Below are positions 61,749 to 64,000 of a DNA stretch of 64,000 nucleotides, one piece after another. The stretch is from positions 46,269,154 through 46,333,153 of the forward strand of contig NC_084886.1 of assembly GCF_958979055.1 (NCBI RefSeq), read 5' to 3'. The translations under genes and the position numbers were made by a program. The number at the start of each line of letters is the position of its first letter. The first letter of the stretch is position 1. The notes beneath the pieces were generated by a model. That model was not told the origin of the DNA. It was given only the letters and a program-made list of their open reading frames with translations, and searched no databases. This DNA is from Alnus glutinosa (Eukaryota > Streptophyta > Magnoliopsida > Fagales > Betulaceae).

Positions 61749-62010
61749 GAATTTGCAAACCCCAAACACAAATTTGCTCTCTTTCCTCTCCACTTTGAAG
61801 GTGCTTAGAAAGTGTAGGGATATGGATAGAGCAGAGAAGCTGCTTGATGAAATGCTTGAGAGAGGGGTTAAACTTGATAATGTTACGTTTTTTACTCTGA
61901 GTACCTGTGCTAGCTAGGATTTGTTTTGTCCAAAATAGGGCTGTGGAGTGGTTTGAGAAGATGCCCAGTTTCGGGTGTGTTCCTGATGATGTTACATATT
62001 CAGGATTTGC
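61749..62010 (+). pseudogene. PPR protein fragment
   Basis: From about 61792 the translation reads TLKVLRKCRDMDRAEKLL, then DEMLERGVKLDNVTFFTL, a P-type pentatricopeptide repeat. A TAG stop follows, and in the next frame come RAVEWFEKMPSFG and a segment ending DDVTYSG, the next repeat. Both resemble the chloroplast PPR protein of the At4g16390/SVR7 type. The break is exactly a CTAG duplication (61910-61917): with one copy, C-A-R-I-C-F-V would be read through. Only about two repeats remain of a family usually over 600 residues, so this is a displaced pseudogene fragment. Confidence 0.75.
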
Positions 62011-62761
62011 ATTATTGTTGCAGTTTTAATGCATGAACGCACACAAATTTTTCTGCAGATTTTGCTGCTGCTACATGCGTTTCTAGCTGCTGGTTTCTTT
62101 TGGTGTATCTAGATTCTAATTTGATGTGTATTTCTGAGTTGTTTTGCCGTTTGACTTGTTTTCGGCTGGTGTTTTTGTTGTTTGATTCGGCATGTGGTGT
62201 AGCCAAAGGCTGAGTTGTAATCTGTTTGTTGGATTGCGTTCAAGTTTCTACTGAATTGAGTTCCAATTTAATTTCAAAAAAAATAAATAAATTTTGTTCT
62301 TCTTTATGTTCAATTGACCTCCACCTTACAAAACCTTGATCAGTGTGTATGGTGGTCCAAGTGTACAGCTTGTTTGTGATTCTTGGATAAATACTGGGGG
62401 TATTAGCTATGTGTTTCAAATTCCACTCTTTTTTTGTCAAGTCTGGAATGGCTACTCCACATGTTTTGATGCGTCATACATGATTTTCATCTGTGGTACC
62501 TAGATCTTCAACTCATTCTGTAATATCCATGTCAACATGACTTTCAAATAAACACTATTAACATACTACACCCAATGCTTTAAGAAAAGAACTGAAAGGG
62601 GTTTATTTCTCTACTGTCAATTGCATATTAATTCAGGTACCATTCACATATTCACTATTCCTTACAATCATAAAAAGCAATAAAATGCCTTGAACATTCG
62701 TAATTGTTCAATACAAAAAAATCAATGTTCAAGACCAAAACACAACAAACTTCCTCTTATG
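62011..62761. other. Spacer, nothing recognised
   Basis: No ORF with recognisable similarity. Probably 3' flanking sequence for the minus-strand gene to the right. Confidence 0.4.
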
Positions 62762-64000
62762 TTAGTATATTCTGAATTTGCCCAATGTTAGAAGGTCGTG
62801 TTCCATTGAATCATCCTCCTGGGAGTCCAAGAAAGAGAGAAAGTTAGCTAATATCACTAAAATATCTCAAAATACAACCAAACCAAAAAAGTATACAAAA
62901 AAATATTTAGACCATGTACCAAGCTAATATAAACTCATATGATCAATTCAATTATTTGTGAAAATGAATTAGGATGATTGACCTGATGCTTGTCATTGCC
63001 TCGTTTACAGATAACCTTGAAATCCTATGTTTTCCCTTTGCTCATTCCATCTCTCAATCTGGCAAATATTTTTTTTTAAAAAAAAAAAAAGCTTCAAATT
63101 CATAAAAGAAATAAGGATATACAATTCCATGTACAATGCTTCAATAATCATATATTCACCGTCACTTAGAAACATAAATTGTACCTGAGTAACTACATTG
63201 TCTTGAGAAGCGGCTACAGAAGGTAAGATGGCTTCATTTAAATTCATTTCAACTTCTCCTATTGCTTGGGAAGTCTTTCATTAAGGTATCATATATGCAT
63301 AAAAACAAGTAGTAAGGATGATCAAATACAAAACACGTGAAAGATTCAAAATATGCACTTGCTTTTAGAGCAAGATATACAAATAAAATAAAGACAAACA
63401 AGCAACCTGTTTTTGTCTTTTCTTCTGTTGTATCTTCTTGAATTTTAACTTTTTAACTACCTTCTCCACAACAGACTGCATTCGTGTTGATCGCCGCCTT
63501 CCTTTACTTTTTGCAACTAAAGGACTCCGCAACTTATCACATTTTGTAGACCTCCCATGAATTGCTTCATTACAAATGGAATATGCACCTGGAAGGTGAT
63601 GTGAAGGTGGACTACTTATATTGTTTTCACCCCTTGACCTACTTTGAAGCAATTCCTCCTTTAACTTACGTACACCAATTTTCGCCTTCATATAGATTTC
63701 ATTAATGTCTTTTGATGCGATCAATGCTACTTCTGCAAAATCATTACACAAATCGTTATATTTTTATGCTTCAGTGTTGTTACTCAAATCATCATAACTA
63801 CTCTTAACGAAGGTATATTTTCTTTTCAAATCCTTCCTCCATCGGTTAAGAATATATTTGGATGGCAACTCTTTCACACTTTTTATCAATGTGAGAACAA
63901 TAAGGGCACGTCTGCACATGATTCCTCTAAATTCAAACAATCTACAAGTGCATTTCACATCATATTCACTGTCATTAAAGTAAACACAATACTTTACTTC
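62762..64000 (-). pseudogene. FAR1/FRS-like gene 3' end, damaged, runs off the window
   Basis: Minus strand. From the edge, the translation has YFNDSEYDVKCTCRLFEF then RGIMCRRALIVL, the SWIM zinc finger of FAR1-related (MULE-derived) transcription factors. The expected fourth ligand His (CRH) is Arg here. After NNTEA comes an in-frame TAA (near 63761), then KYNDLCNDFAEVALIASKD and a basic tail, as in FRS C-termini. A donor follows KRQKQ near 63407. Possible further exons are about 63182-63270 (NLNEAILPSVAASQDN) and 62762-62818 (EDDSMEHDLLTLGK, ending in TAA). The stop and the lost ligand argue for a pseudogene, although a sequencing error at the stop cannot be excluded. Confidence 0.65.

Noticed and set aside
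61749..62010. A functional PPR gene
   Set aside because: Only about two repeats, a stop and a frame shift; no upstream or downstream repeats.

Overview
This is plant nuclear DNA, most likely from a woody eudicot (rosid-type). It has seven-exon genes with short AT-rich introns and GT..AG borders, Copia-type and solo LTRs, a truncated LINE, tRNA-derived SINEs, CACTA, MULE, hAT and Harbinger-like DNA transposons, and very long poly-T, (TA)n and (GT)n tracts. I see no rRNA or tRNA genes, no CRISPR array and no prokaryotic features.

The window is a terpene synthase (TPS-b) cluster in which every TPS locus is on the + strand. Four genes read through with all seven exons intact: TPS-1 (2920-6207), TPS-2 (13450-16309), TPS-4 (31656-34165) and TPS-6 (52985-55500). 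Each encodes 602-605 residues with a plastid transit peptide, RRx8W, RDR, DDVYD and an NSE/DTE-type metal motif. The closest family I recognise is the acyclic/bicyclic monoterpene synthases annotated as (E)-beta-ocimene or tricyclene synthase; the actual products cannot be read from sequence. Two loci (20934-22759 and 40579-43289) are matching pseudogenes that lack exons 2, 3 and 7. A seventh locus (61016-61175) is an exon 1 relic.

The middle of the window is a tandem segmental duplication. Unit A (16646-37735) and unit B (39482-60740) each hold upstream flank, a broken TPS, spacer, an intact TPS and 3' flank in the same order. Because each unit serves as the empty site for insertions in the other, many transposons can be bounded exactly with their target duplications: a CACTA element, two solo LTRs, a MULE in the TPS-6 promoter, a hAT nested inside a Harbinger-like element, a short retroposon, a deleted Copia element and a 4.7 kb insertion carrying a broken MYB/SANT-like gene.

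The left part (1-2900) is a degenerate tandem repeat and AT-rich DNA. The spacer between TPS-1 and TPS-2 is packed with MITEs, several with 9-bp target duplications. The right edge (61.7-64 kb) holds a PPR gene fragment and the 3' end of a damaged FAR1/FRS-like gene on the minus strand.

The least expected signal is a recurrent 4-bp insertion signature. Paralogous copies, introns, flanks and two broken reading frames differ again and again by exactly four bases, usually a self-complementary tetramer (GATC, ACGT/GTAC, TCGA, CTAG, GCGC, TTAA), often as a tandem duplication. Several of these are the lesions that inactivate the pseudogenes.
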